Of a stretch of 7,824 bases of DNA, positions 1 to 7,215 are shown piece by piece. The stretch is from assembly GCA_900552755.1 (NCBI GenBank), contig USAY01000093.1:1-7824 (forward strand). The letters are read 5' to 3'. Source of the stretch: an uncultured Collinsella sp. GTDB taxonomy: Bacteria; Actinomycetota; Coriobacteriia; Coriobacteriales; Coriobacteriaceae. The translations under genes and the position numbers were made by a program. Position 1 is the first letter of the stretch. Each line of letters opens with the position of its first letter. The notes under the pieces were generated by a model that was not told the DNA's origin, made no database searches, and worked only from the letters and a program-made list of their open reading frames with translations.

Positions 1-3000
1 GTCGTATCCGCGCTGTCGCATACGCCGACCTGAACTTTTGAGCGTTCGCATGCCGCGTCGGGCACATGAAGCTCGTGCAGTACGGCACCCAGCGTCGAGT
101 TTGCGCCCGGTCGAATTTCCTCGAGCGTTACGGGATCGAGCGCCACCAGATTACGTGCCTTCGCATACAGCGTTACGCGTTTGCCCACTTCGTCGCTCCA
201 ACTCTCGGGGATGGCGAAGCTCATGCGGAACTGTGCCGTGCAACCCGGTGCCAGCACGGCGTTGCCGTTGTCGGCTACCAGCGGGTGCGTTGCAAAACGT
301 GCGCCCAGCGTCTCGAGCGCGTACTTCACATGTGCCATGTCGTTGGCCGAAGCGTCCTCGGCAAGCTCTGGATCGTAGATCGAAGCCATGCGTGCGTTCA
401 TTCCGAATCCGATGGATGCGCTGGAGAACGGCTGGCTGGAGCCCTCTCGGTATAGATCGATCGTGCCGGCGGTCAGCAAGGTGTTGCCGTCGTTTCGCAC
501 CGTGACCATGAAGGATTCGCCTGCTGCTCCGGGCACCACCGCGCCCGAGGTAGCGACCGCGCCCGTCGGAGTGGCACACGCCACCAAGGGCACTTCGATG
601 CCGTGCAGCTCTGCCTCGCTCTTCTCCGCGCTCACAATGTGCGTGGCGAGCGCGGAGAGCATGCCTCCCGACGTTAAAAATGTCGTTATCTGATCGACGG
701 GATGGTCTAGCTCGCACATCACGAACGGCTCCGTAAACAGATCGCCTGCCAAGGTGCTGGCGAAGATGCGGAAGTGCTTGCCCATCACTGCTACCGGGTT
801 GCCTTCTTCGTCGTAGGTTTGTCCCACCTTGCCATCGGTGTTCTCTACATAGAGTACGCACCTGCCGTTGTTGCTTACGCTAAACGATGCTGGGCCACAG
901 CCTGCGGCACCCACGGGCTGCGTTGCAAATGCCGATGCGCCTCGCGTCCAAGTAATATGCTGCAGTTGCTCGTTGACGGTTGCCAAAAAGCCCGAATGTT
1001 GTGGCCACGGCACCGCGTGGGGTACTGTGGCATCTGGCGACATAACGCCCCAACCCGCGATGGACTGGCCGATCACGGCGTACGACGCGCAGCCACAACC
1101 GCCTGCAGTCTCGTATGCAACGGGCACCACCATTTTGCCGTTGATATTCTCGGGCGCGCCCAGCTCGATGCTCGATGGTGCCTGCGGAAAGTGGAGGACC
1201 TGACGGAACGTGAGACTGCCGCCCATATTATCCGACCACAGGGTAAAGCATTCCAGCGCAACCTCGGCCTCGCTGCCGAGCGCCTTCTCTGCGGTGGTTC
1301 CGCGGCGGTGGAGGTAAGCGCCCGACAGGCGCCCGTCGACCAGCGTCTTGCCCACCGTGATACGCGGGCACTGCAGGCAATGGTAGCCATCCTCCTGAAG
1401 GCGGCCGCGCGAGATGCTGCGCCACGACGTGTGCGATATCACGCGAACTTCGTCGTTGCTTATGCGCAGGCGCACAACGGACAGTATGCCGGATGTGCTC
1501 GCCGTATCGAAAAGGGTGTTGTCGCCGGCGGGGCGCTCGCCCGAGACCAGCAGCACGTAGGCGTCCTGGTTTCCTCTTCCGTCTGTATATTCCACCACGT
1601 CGAAGTCGTAATCGAATATGCCGTTGCGCTCCACATCGCCCTCGCCAAACCCAAGGGGAAAGTCCACGGGCGTGGGAGCGGACCACGTGCCGTTTGCCTT
1701 TGTGTGCACCACCAGGCGCGAGCGACCATTGTCGCCGTAGCGCACCGAGGCGATACGGAACAGGCATTCTACGCCGGCAATCCTTGCCAGCTTCATGTGA
1801 GCTTCGCTGAGCACGCCAGCAAACAGCACGTTGTCGCTCGAGGGTTTGATGCCGCCACGCTCGCCCTCCGACACGCCGGCAGAATTGGCGTTCGGGTCAG
1901 CAACGGCGTTCGTCGTCTGGCCGATATAGGCGTACTCGTACATCGGCGCGGCGTTTTCGTCGTTTTCCATCAGTGCATGGACGAAATGTTCGACCTGTCC
2001 CGTGTCGTCGCTCTCTGCATCCGCCTCGAGCTCAATACGCGTGACCGACCGGTCCCAATCGCGTACGGTAGGCGCGACATTCCTTGCAGTGGCCTTAACC
2101 TCGGCGCGTGCGAGCAGCTCGGCGTTGGTGACGATGGTGGCCGATGCGATAAATTGCGGCACACCACCCGCCTCGGCGTTGCCGGCCGAGCCGAAGCAGG
2201 CATCCAGCGTGTAAGGCGCATCTCCGCCCAATGCGAGCTCAGAGCGCTGGAGCACATACTGGTTGCCATTGTTCACCGACATATTCCACGAATCGAGGAG
2301 TGTGGGCCACGACCCCGACCAAGCCTTGGTGGTCCACTTGAACATTACGAACTGGAGTATCACATCGACATCGACGTCTGCACCTACGCGCAGTCGCGGA
2401 AGCTGGTGTCCATCTGCCTTCTCGTACCCAATGAACAGCGTGAGGGATGCGGCGCCGCGCACGGCAGACGAGGCGACGCCTGCAACGCCGGCGCCAAAGG
2501 TGACGGCAAGTCCAATCTGGATGGTGAACGAGCCAGACGTGTTTGAATAGTCGAGCGAAATGTTTTTAAAAAACGCCGCGCCGCTGCCGTGCGTGTGGGC
2601 ACCCACGGCGAGCGCCAGCTTCGCCAGCACCCAGGGGTTGACGTTTAGGAAAAACGGCACCGGTCCTAGGGTAAACTGCTCGGTCCAATTGAGGTCGGTT
2701 CTTACCTGGAAGAGGGCCTTAATATTGCCGTATGCGGGGTCGTTGTTGTTACCCCAGGTTTTGCCCACCCAATCGTAGGCGAGCGAGCCGTACAGCTGTG
2801 TGGCGATATCCATCGTGAACAGCGGCGTGCAATGGTGGCGAAGGAGCTTGGTGTTTCTTGGATCGGTGCCCGAACCGGCACTCATACTCTTGTACTGATT
2901 CCACTTCCCCTCCATCTCGTCGAGGTAGCGGTTTGTCTGCTTGGCGCCCGACTCGCGCGGCGATTTCTTCCAGTATTCCGGATCAGGGTTGCCCGAATCG

Positions 3001-4073
3001 TTCATATAGCTGGCTGGTTTGTATCCTCCGCCAAACAGCACGTATCCAGCAAACGAGAAATCGAAGAGGATCGGAAATGTGGGCATCCAGCACGTGGACT
3101 TATTGCCGCCGATGCCGGGAAACGCCGCGGGGAAATCAAACGGAGTGATCTCTTGGTCCATGGTGGTGGGGACGATAGTGGTCGATCCGGATTCCGCCTT
3201 TGCCGCCGGCGCGGTAGCAACGGCCATGGGGGAGGAGAGCGTGTAGGTTTTGCCCTGGTAGTCGAGGACAAAGCGCAGCTTGCATCCTTCTTCCAGAAGG
3301 CTCGACGCCGCATCGAGGAACTTGTCTTCGAGCGTGAACGTCGCCAGATTATCCGCGCCCGATGCGCTGGCCTTGACTTGGCCAATCTGCGTGACGGTTT
3401 CGGATGAACTGTCCGCAGCGGGCATCACTTTATTGATATGCAACGTTGCCTGCCCGCCCTGCGGCAGATGGGCCTGTACGGTAAAAGCGTGCGTATCGGG
3501 CTGGTCGTTTGCTGCTTCGTCCGCTGGCATTGCCATAAACGTGGCGTCGGCGTACTGGATGTCCCATTCGTCGAATGTGAGCTGGCGAAAGTACGGCTCG
3601 CCATCGGAGAGCGGACGTGTGGGTGCGGTAATGGCGGTGCCGCCTTGGACACGCGCGAGGGGAATCTCGACATCGCGGTAGCCTGCCATGCTAATGGAGA
3701 TGCCGCCGTTAAAGTCGTACGCGTCGAGAAGCGTTGCCTCGTCCACGTAGCCTTCCGAAAGCGGCGCGACCTCAAAGATGGCCGTGCCTTCTTCATCGGT
3801 CGTGGCGGCGAGCTGCTTGCCTGCGGCGTAGCGCGACGTGAGCGTGACCTTGGCGCCTGCGATAGGCGTATTCTTGTTGGCGACGTCGACCACGACCACA
3901 CCAAACATGGTGCGCGAGAGAACGAGCACCCTGAAGGGGTCTTTTTCGTCGGCATAGGCTTCGGTGGGCGCGAACGGCAGCAGGAAGGCATTTTCGCTTC
4001 CCGGCACGCGAGGCAACATGATGCTCGCTAGCGAGGACGCTCCGGCAACAAGTAACGAACGGCGATCAAGCAT
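1..4073 (-). CDS. Very large exported protein of unknown function with Ig-like domains (C-terminus beyond window)
   Basis: This frame reads from ATG at 4073 to the left edge without a stop: 1357 codons, end missing. The start has GGGAG (4084-4080) six bases upstream. The N-terminus is a Tat-like signal peptide: R4-R5 in MLDRRSLLVAG, a hydrophobic stretch to about residue 20, and a possible cleavage site after AYA (residue 41). Residues 47-142 resemble a carboxypeptidase-regulatory/Cna-B-like Ig domain (IAGAKVTLTS, then a TDEEGTA turn, then a GYR strand). An Ala/Ser linker lies near 288-300. Residues 505-580 alternate like beta strands, about 775-880 look propeller- or repeat-like, and 1165-1310 look like a second Ig/CARDB-type region (VTVRNDGN). 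It has 17 cysteines, including CLQC (899-902) and CGC (993-995). I see no catalytic motif, and no wall anchor can be seen because the end is missing. It is probably a surface or secreted protein. I do not recognise the family. The open frame is certain; the function is unknown. Confidence 0.88.
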   Translation of the reverse strand, partial: MLDRRSLLVAGASSLASIMLPRVPGSENAFLLPFAPTEAYADEKDPFRVLVLSRTMFGVVVVDVANKNTPIAGAKVTLTSRYAAGKQLAATTDEEGTAIFEVAPLSEGYVDEATLLDAYDFNGGISISMAGYRDVEIPLARVQGGTAITAPTRPLSDGEPYFRQLTFDEWDIQYADATFMAMPADEAANDQPDTHAFTVQAHLPQGGQATLHINKVMPAADSSSETVTQIGQVKASASGADNLATFTLEDKFLDAASSLLEEGCKLRFVLDYQGKTYTLSSPMAVATAPAAKAESGSTTIVPTTMDQEITPFDFPAAFPGIGGNKSTCWMPTFPILFDFSFAGYVLFGGGYKPASYMNDSGNPDPEYWKKSPRESGAKQTNRYLDEMEGKWNQYKSMSAGSGTDPRNTKLLRHHCTPLFTMDIATQLYGSLAYDWVGKTWGNNNDPAYGNIKALFQVRTDLNWTEQFTLGPVPFFLNVNPWVLAKLALAVGAHTHGSGAAFFKNISLDYSNTSGSFTIQIGLAVTFGAGVAGVASSAVRGAASLTLFIGYEKADGHQLPRLRVGADVDVDVILQFVMFKWTTKAWSGSWPTLLDSWNMSVNNGNQYVLQRSELALGGDAPYTLDACFGSAGNAEAGGVPQFIASATIVTNAELLARAEVKATARNVAPTVRDWDRSVTRIELEADAESDDTGQVEHFVHALMENDENAAPMYEYAYIGQTTNAVADPNANSAGVSEGERGGIKPSSDNVLFAGVLSEAHMKLARIAGVECLFRIASVRYGDNGRSRLVVHTKANGTWSAPTPVDFPLGFGEGDVERNGIFDYDFDVVEYTDGRGNQDAYVLLVSGERPAGDNTLFDTASTSGILSVVRLRISNDEVRVISHTSWRSISRGRLQEDGYHCLQCPRITVGKTLVDGRLSGAYLHRRGTTAEKALGSEAEVALECFTLWSDNMGGSLTFRQVLHFPQAPSSIELGAPENINGKMVVPVAYETAGGCGCASYAVIGQSIAGWGVMSPDATVPHAVPWPQHSGFLATVNEQLQHITWTRGASAFATQPVGAAGCGPASFSVSNNGRCVLYVENTDGKVGQTYDEEGNPVAVMGKHFRIFASTLAGDLFTEPFVMCELDHPVDQITTFLTSGGMLSALATHIVSAEKSEAELHGIEVPLVACATPTGAVATSGAVVPGAAGESFMVTVRNDGNTLLTAGTIDLYREGSSQPFSSASIGFGMNARMASIYDPELAEDASANDMAHVKYALETLGARFATHPLVADNGNAVLAPGCTAQFRMSFAIPESWSDEVGKRVTLYAKARNLVALDPVTLEEIRPGANSTLGAVLHELHVPDAACERSKVQVGVCDSADT

Positions 4074-4229
4074 CTTGGGCTCCCATCCCGCAAATATCGG
4101 TGGAAATAATCCAATTTTGCGAGAAGGCGCCCCGTGGCGGTAGTGCCGTTCAAGGGTCAAAATGTCCAATTTGAGCGAGTGAAGCGCCGGGGCTCCGGAG
4201 CGCGCATGCTGCGCTAGGCAGTCTGGCCG
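4074..4229. other. Intergenic spacer between the LuxR-type gene and the giant exported protein gene
   Basis: These 156 bases hold the downstream arm of the hairpin over the luxR-type stop codon, two imperfect direct repeats (4110-4123 and 4165-4179), and the ribosome binding site GGGAG at 4084-4080. A perfect 10-base palindrome, GCTCCGGAGC, lies at 4192-4201. On the minus strand, TTGACC and TTGGAC hexamers occur near 4150-4170, but I found no well-spaced -10 partner. The promoter of the giant gene is therefore probably here but cannot be placed. Confidence 0.6.
4110..4179. repeat. Pair of imperfect direct repeats upstream of the giant gene
   Basis: On the minus strand the two copies read CTCGCAAAATTGGA (4123-4110) and CTCGCTCAAATTGGA (4179-4165). 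They are near-identical AT-rich boxes in the same orientation, 55 bases start to start, or about five helical turns. They sit 37 to 106 bases upstream of the ATG at 4073. The placement and spacing suit paired regulator sites, but nothing in the sequence identifies the protein that would bind them. Confidence 0.35.
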
Positions 4230-4247
4230 CTAACGCAGCATATGCGC
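4200..4247 (-). terminator. Strong hairpin spanning the stop codon of the LuxR-type gene; possible terminator or attenuator
   Basis: On the minus strand ATGCTGCGTTAG (4241-4230) pairs with CTAGCGCAGCAT (4217-4206): 12 consecutive pairs with one G-U, around a 12-base loop. After one G-U and one mismatch, GCGC (4247-4244) pairs with GCGC (4203-4200), giving an 18-position stem. No U-tract follows; the next bases are GC-rich. It is therefore not a classical intrinsic terminator, although U-less hairpins are proposed to act at gene ends in GC-rich actinobacteria. It could instead protect the 3' end of an mRNA or reduce read-through into the giant gene. Confidence 0.5.
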
Positions 4248-5234
4248 GACCAGTTCGGCGCGCGTGCCGATGCCAAGCTTTGCATACACACTGGATAGGC
4301 GGTTTTTGACAGTGCCCGGCGATACTCCCATATGGCGTGCGATTTCGGCGTTGGTCCATCCGCGGCAGGCGAGCATGGCCATGGTGAACTCTGTGGTCGT
4401 CAGGTCGTCGGCCACGTCCTCACCCGAATCGGGGTTGTGGATGCGCCGCCAACCGTAGCTGAAGCGGTATGTGATCTCGATGATGTGCGCGAAGTCGTCA
4501 GGGTATTGCGTTTTTAGGCACGCCTCGATGAGCCCCTGTAAAAGGCCGTGGTGCTCGCCGATGAGCTCGATGAGGCCGTCGGGGCGCGCAATGTTCCAAG
4601 CAGCTCCGAAGTGCGTTTTTGCGGTGTCGATGTCCTTGAGGCTCATGCATGCCATGGAAGCTGCCAGGTGCAGGAACAGTTCCGAGATGGGATAACTCCC
4701 CTGTTTCATGATCAGGGCGTTTTCCGCCATGCCCAGACTGCGGCCATATTCGCCGCGCAGGTACAGGGCATGCGCCATCACGTAGCTGGCGAACAGGCGC
4801 AGGCCTTCGGGCAGATGCGCCGCAAGCGGATAAAACTCTTCGGCGGAATACGGGGAAGGCAAGTGCAGCAGGACGCTCGCGGCCGAGGCGAACAGGATAT
4901 GCGTGGCGTGGACGGCGGGCGATTCCTCGTCGGCCGGCGTATCGAGGATGCCCGCAAGGCAACGGCGGGCATCGGCGATACGGTTGAGCGACAGGCTGGC
5001 ATATCCGCAGATAAAGCATGCGGAATAGCGCAGCGCGGGATCGGTGGCGTCAAGATAGGGGCGCGCCGTCTTGGCAGCGAGGGTGGCCTGTCCGCGAAAG
5101 TACAGCGCTTCTGCCGTGGCGATGGCGCGCGAATCCGGGTCGGAAATGCCTGCAACCGCAGCGTCAATCTGTCCCGGCACAAAGGCGGTGCACATCAACG
5201 GCATGGGAACGCATGGGTAGCCATCGCAGTCCAT
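4230..5234 (-). CDS. LuxR-type transcriptional regulator with TPR-like N-terminal half
   Basis: This cytoplasmic protein has 334 residues. Residues 276-334 are a LuxR/GerE helix-turn-helix: DDLTTTEF, then RGWTNAEIARHMGVS (291-305), then TVKNRL and KLGIGTRAEL. About 1-250 are helical and Ala/Leu-rich, with helix-pair units typical of TPR repeats (for example LYLRGEYGRSLGMAENAL, 157-174). There is no receiver domain, AHL-binding domain or P-loop, so it is not a standard response regulator, quorum sensor or full MalT protein. Similar TPR-LuxR proteins of about this size are common in Coriobacteriia. I chose ATG 5234 because GGGAG lies seven bases upstream. An in-frame TTG at 5270 with AGGAG five bases upstream would add 12 residues. 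It lies between the kinase gene (68-base gap) and the giant exported protein gene (156-base gap). The family call is firm; its ligand and targets are unknown. Confidence 0.93.
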   Translation of the reverse strand: MDCDGYPCVPMPLMCTAFVPGQIDAAVAGISDPDSRAIATAEALYFRGQATLAAKTARPYLDATDPALRYSACFICGYASLSLNRIADARRCLAGILDTPADEESPAVHATHILFASAASVLLHLPSPYSAEEFYPLAAHLPEGLRLFASYVMAHALYLRGEYGRSLGMAENALIMKQGSYPISELFLHLAASMACMSLKDIDTAKTHFGAAWNIARPDGLIELIGEHHGLLQGLIEACLKTQYPDDFAHIIEITYRFSYGWRRIHNPDSGEDVADDLTTTEFTMAMLACRGWTNAEIARHMGVSPGTVKNRLSSVYAKLGIGTRAELVAHMLR

Positions 5235-5302
5235 CTTCCATCTCCCAACAGCTGGCAACAATAGCAGCAATTGTACTCCTGTTGCTCGGGACCCCTTTCG
5301 TT
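5235..5302. promoter_or_regulatory. Short spacer with nested dyad symmetry before the LuxR-type gene
   Basis: On the plus strand the outer arms are CAACAG (5246-5251) and CTGTTG (5279-5284). Inside them lie ACAAT (5258-5262) and ATTGT (5270-5274), with a seven-base centre. On the minus strand TACAAT, close to a -10 consensus, overlaps the inner arm, but no good -35 lies 16-18 bases upstream. The dyad could be an operator for the LuxR-type gene or an mRNA stem near its start. The short gap and absence of a terminator also allow co-transcription with the kinase. Confidence 0.3.
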
Positions 5303-6454
5303 TTACTGTTCGGTTAACGCTTCGGATCGTTTTGGAAGGCTTACGAGCATGGTGGTCCCGTTCTCGGAACTTGCTTCGACCTCTACAGCGCCACCGTGAA
5401 GCGCTGCAATCTCCCAAACGAGTGCTAGTCCGAGTCCCGCGCCGCCGTATGCCCTGCTGCGGGATTTGTCTAGACGAAAGAACGGCTGGAAGATGCTCTC
5501 TTGGCACTGCTTGGGTATTCCCGGGCCCTCATCTTTGACTCGCAGGAGCACGTGGCTGTCGCTGTCGCTGATGGAGACGTTGACAGTCGAGTCGGAGCGG
5601 CTGTAACGGATGGCGTTTTCAGCCAGGTTAAACACCAGCCGATAGAGGAGCGTGTCGCTCCCGATTACTAAAGCGTCTCCAGCACAATTGAGGGCTATGC
5701 CCTTATTTTCGGCAAGTGGCGCAAGGTCGGTGAGGACCTCTTCGGACAAGGGGCCAAGTTCAACATCGTCATCGCAAGGAACGCTGCGGAGCTCGCTCAT
5801 CTCGAGCAATACCTTGGTCATTCGAGACATGCGCTCGGTTTGTTCTTGTAACAGGCTAAGCAACTCGGCTGTTTCGGGTTGCAAACCGGAATGCTCGGAG
5901 ATGAATAGTTCAATCTGTGCCTGCATAAGGGCGAGCGGGGTGCGCAGCTCGTGTGCGGCGTTGCCGGTAAACTGACGCTGTGCAGAGAACCCTTCGCCAA
6001 GACGGGCGATCATGTCGTTGAATGAGGCGCTGCATCGCTGTAGCTCGGTGGGTACATCTTTGCTGAGCTTAATTTCGCTTAGGTTGTCAGGCTGCACGCG
6101 CTCAACCTGGGCTGCAAAAGCCCGTAGCGGTTTGAGTGCACGGCCGCTCACAAAGTATGCCAGCGCGCCGCCAAGGAGTGTGACTCCAGCCGTGATGTAC
6201 CAGGTTGTCGTGCCGAAAGACTCTTGTGCGTCGTTTACGACGATCGTGACCTTTTCATCGAGGGTCGCTTTCGTTGGATCGAACGCTTGGGGCGAATCTT
6301 CACCGGTTGCGTTAAAGGCCGAGATGTCACTGCCGATGGCATCCATGTAGCGCATGCCCGTATAGCCGACCAGGCAGTTCGTCAGCACGCACGCCGCACA
6401 CGTCAGCAGTGCCGTCATGATCGTTATGCGCCATTGCAGCGAAAGCCCTTTCAT
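5303..6454 (-). CDS. Membrane sensor histidine kinase (HAMP, HisKA, HATPase)
   Basis: This 383-residue protein has the classic kinase layout. It has a membrane segment at about 10-33, a short acidic extracytoplasmic loop at about 34-83, a second membrane segment at about 84-104, and a HAMP linker at 105-157. The dimerisation domain carries the phospho-acceptor H168 in AAHELRTPL. The ATP-binding domain has the N-box (LAENAIRYS, N280), the G1 box DEGPGIP (308-314), the F-box FQPFFRL (322-328) and the G2 box GGAGLGLAL (337-345). All catalytic motifs are intact. The start ATG overlaps the regulator's stop (ATGA, 6454-6451), and GGAGG (6466-6462) lies seven bases upstream, so the two are translationally coupled. 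It should autophosphorylate and pass phosphate to D51 of the neighbouring regulator. The sensor loop has no recognised domain, so the stimulus is unknown. Confidence 0.96.
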   Translation of the reverse strand: MKGLSLQWRITIMTALLTCAACVLTNCLVGYTGMRYMDAIGSDISAFNATGEDSPQAFDPTKATLDEKVTIVVNDAQESFGTTTWYITAGVTLLGGALAYFVSGRALKPLRAFAAQVERVQPDNLSEIKLSKDVPTELQRCSASFNDMIARLGEGFSAQRQFTGNAAHELRTPLALMQAQIELFISEHSGLQPETAELLSLLQEQTERMSRMTKVLLEMSELRSVPCDDDVELGPLSEEVLTDLAPLAENKGIALNCAGDALVIGSDTLLYRLVFNLAENAIRYSRSDSTVNVSISDSDSHVLLRVKDEGPGIPKQCQESIFQPFFRLDKSRSRAYGGAGLGLALVWEIAALHGGAVEVEASSENGTTMLVSLPKRSEALTEQ

Positions 6455-7125
6455 TCGCCATCCTCCATAACGTAGCCCTCTCCAATCCGATTGCGAATCG
6501 GGTCGTATCCCAAAGCGCTGCGCAACTTTTTTCGGAGTGACGAGATATGAACGCGGGTTGCGTTGCTAAAGCTGTTCACGGTGCTATCCCAAACGTGCTC
6601 CATAAGCTCCTCTTGACTTACCGGACGCCCCTGATTAAGCATCAGGTATTCCAAGATTCCCGTTTCCTTGCGCGTAAGAGATAGAGCCTCGCTGTCCACG
6701 GAAGCGATGCGCGCCTTGGTGTCAAAGCGGAGCTTTCCGCAGGTTAAAACTATGTCGCTTTGTGTAAAGCGTCTGAGGGTAAGGCTGCGAATCCTTGCCG
6801 CAAGCTCGTCCAGATGGAACGGCTTGGCAAGGTAATCGTTGGCGCCGGTATCGAGTCCGGCGACTTTATCGGATACTTCGCCACGCGCGGACAGAATCAG
6901 TACCTTCGTCTCGCAGTCAGTTTTCCTAAGTTCCCTGAGCACGGTCATGCCATCGATGCGGGGAAGGTTGAGGTCGAGTACCACGAGGTCGAAGGCCTCA
7001 ACGTCCAGTAGGTCGAGCGCCTCCTGTCCGTCGTGACAGCAGTCGACGCTGTATGTCAGGTTTCGCAAGCTGCGTGCGATCGTGTCGCACAGTGCTCGCT
7101 CGTCTTCGACGATCAAAATACGCAT
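6451..7125 (-). CDS. OmpR/PhoB-family response regulator
   Basis: This is a 224-residue two-domain regulator. The receiver domain (1-118) has the acidic pair E7/D8, phospho-acceptor D51 (LVVLDLNLP), switch residue S79 (LILSARGE), Y98 and K101 (YLAKPF). Residues about 126-222 form a winged-helix DNA-binding domain with typical features: LSLTRKETGILEYL, then VSQEELMEHVW, then RVHISSLRKKL, then the wing IRNRIGEGYVM. I chose ATG 7125 because AAGGAGA (7137-7131) sits just upstream; an in-frame ATG at 7143 would have to span that site. It is the first gene of the leftward cluster, faces the CXXC/4Fe-4S genes across 90 bases, and shares ATGA with the kinase gene. Phosphorylation by that kinase should promote dimerisation and binding to tandem sites. 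Its targets are not known; the divergent genes and its own promoter are the nearest candidates. Confidence 0.97.
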   Translation of the reverse strand: MRILIVEDERALCDTIARSLRNLTYSVDCCHDGQEALDLLDVEAFDLVVLDLNLPRIDGMTVLRELRKTDCETKVLILSARGEVSDKVAGLDTGANDYLAKPFHLDELAARIRSLTLRRFTQSDIVLTCGKLRFDTKARIASVDSEALSLTRKETGILEYLMLNQGRPVSQEELMEHVWDSTVNSFSNATRVHISSLRKKLRSALGYDPIRNRIGEGYVMEDGE

Positions 7126-7215
7126 AACAGTCTCCTTGCACATTCCAAATCGCGCTTAACACGGATTTTATAGTCGATATGGTCCAATGGTCGCGTAACG
7201 AAAGGAGTGGTCAGG
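7126..7215. promoter_or_regulatory. Divergent promoter region between the response regulator and the CXXC/4Fe-4S genes
   Basis: This 90-base region must carry the start signals for both directions. Leftward, TATAAA (7172-7167) is a good -10 match but lacks a good -35 at normal spacing, which may mean activator dependence. Rightward, TTAACA (7156-7161) and TATGGT (7178-7183) are 16 bases apart, and TATAGT (7169-7174) is an alternative -10. The candidate -10 boxes for the two directions overlap. ATGGTC occurs twice in tandem (7179-7184 and 7187-7192), and GTGGTC follows at 7207-7212. Such repeats could be response regulator sites. The individual boxes are by eye and weak. Confidence 0.4.
7201..7207 (+). 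promoter_or_regulatory. Ribosome binding site deciding the TTG start of the CXXC peptide
   Basis: AAAGGAG lies eight bases upstream of TTG 7216. The only nearby in-frame alternative, GTG at 7207, overlaps this site, so the TTG is the likely start. Confidence 0.75.

Noticed and set aside
774..2546. A 590-codon open frame on the plus strand, with others at 2832-3407 and 3438-4031
   Set aside because: They lie exactly in codon register antisense to the giant minus-strand gene. They arise because that gene rarely uses TTA, CTA and TCA codons. The translations are rich in Arg, His, Ala and Cys, have no domain, and start without a good ribosome binding site, whereas the minus frame gives a signal peptide, Ig-like domains and a proper site.
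151..3991. Several minus-strand open frames of 70 to 240 codons within the giant gene (for example 151-861, 1228-1767 and 3425-3991)
   Set aside because: They are out-of-frame shadows of the continuous frame that starts at 4073. Their Arg/Pro/Ser-rich composition is typical of GC-rich off-frame reading.
4184..4203. GC-rich inverted repeat as a separate terminator
   Set aside because: The stem is short (four pairs, a mismatch, two more) and has no U-tract. It lies next to a much stronger hairpin and may simply reflect local GC richness.
4548..5264. A 238-codon plus-strand frame opposite the LuxR-type gene
   Set aside because: It is antisense to a well-supported regulator with an intact helix-turn-helix and shows no recognisable domain of its own.
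5235..5507. N-terminal extension of the LuxR-type gene to ATG 5507
   Set aside because: The extension would overlap about 200 bases of the kinase coding region, and its sequence is basic and without structure. Starts at 5234, or at most 5270, have ribosome binding sites and fit the family length.
7126..7143. ATG 7143 as start of the response regulator
   Set aside because: It would place the AAGGAGA site inside the coding region and add six residues before the normal MRILIVEDE receiver start.
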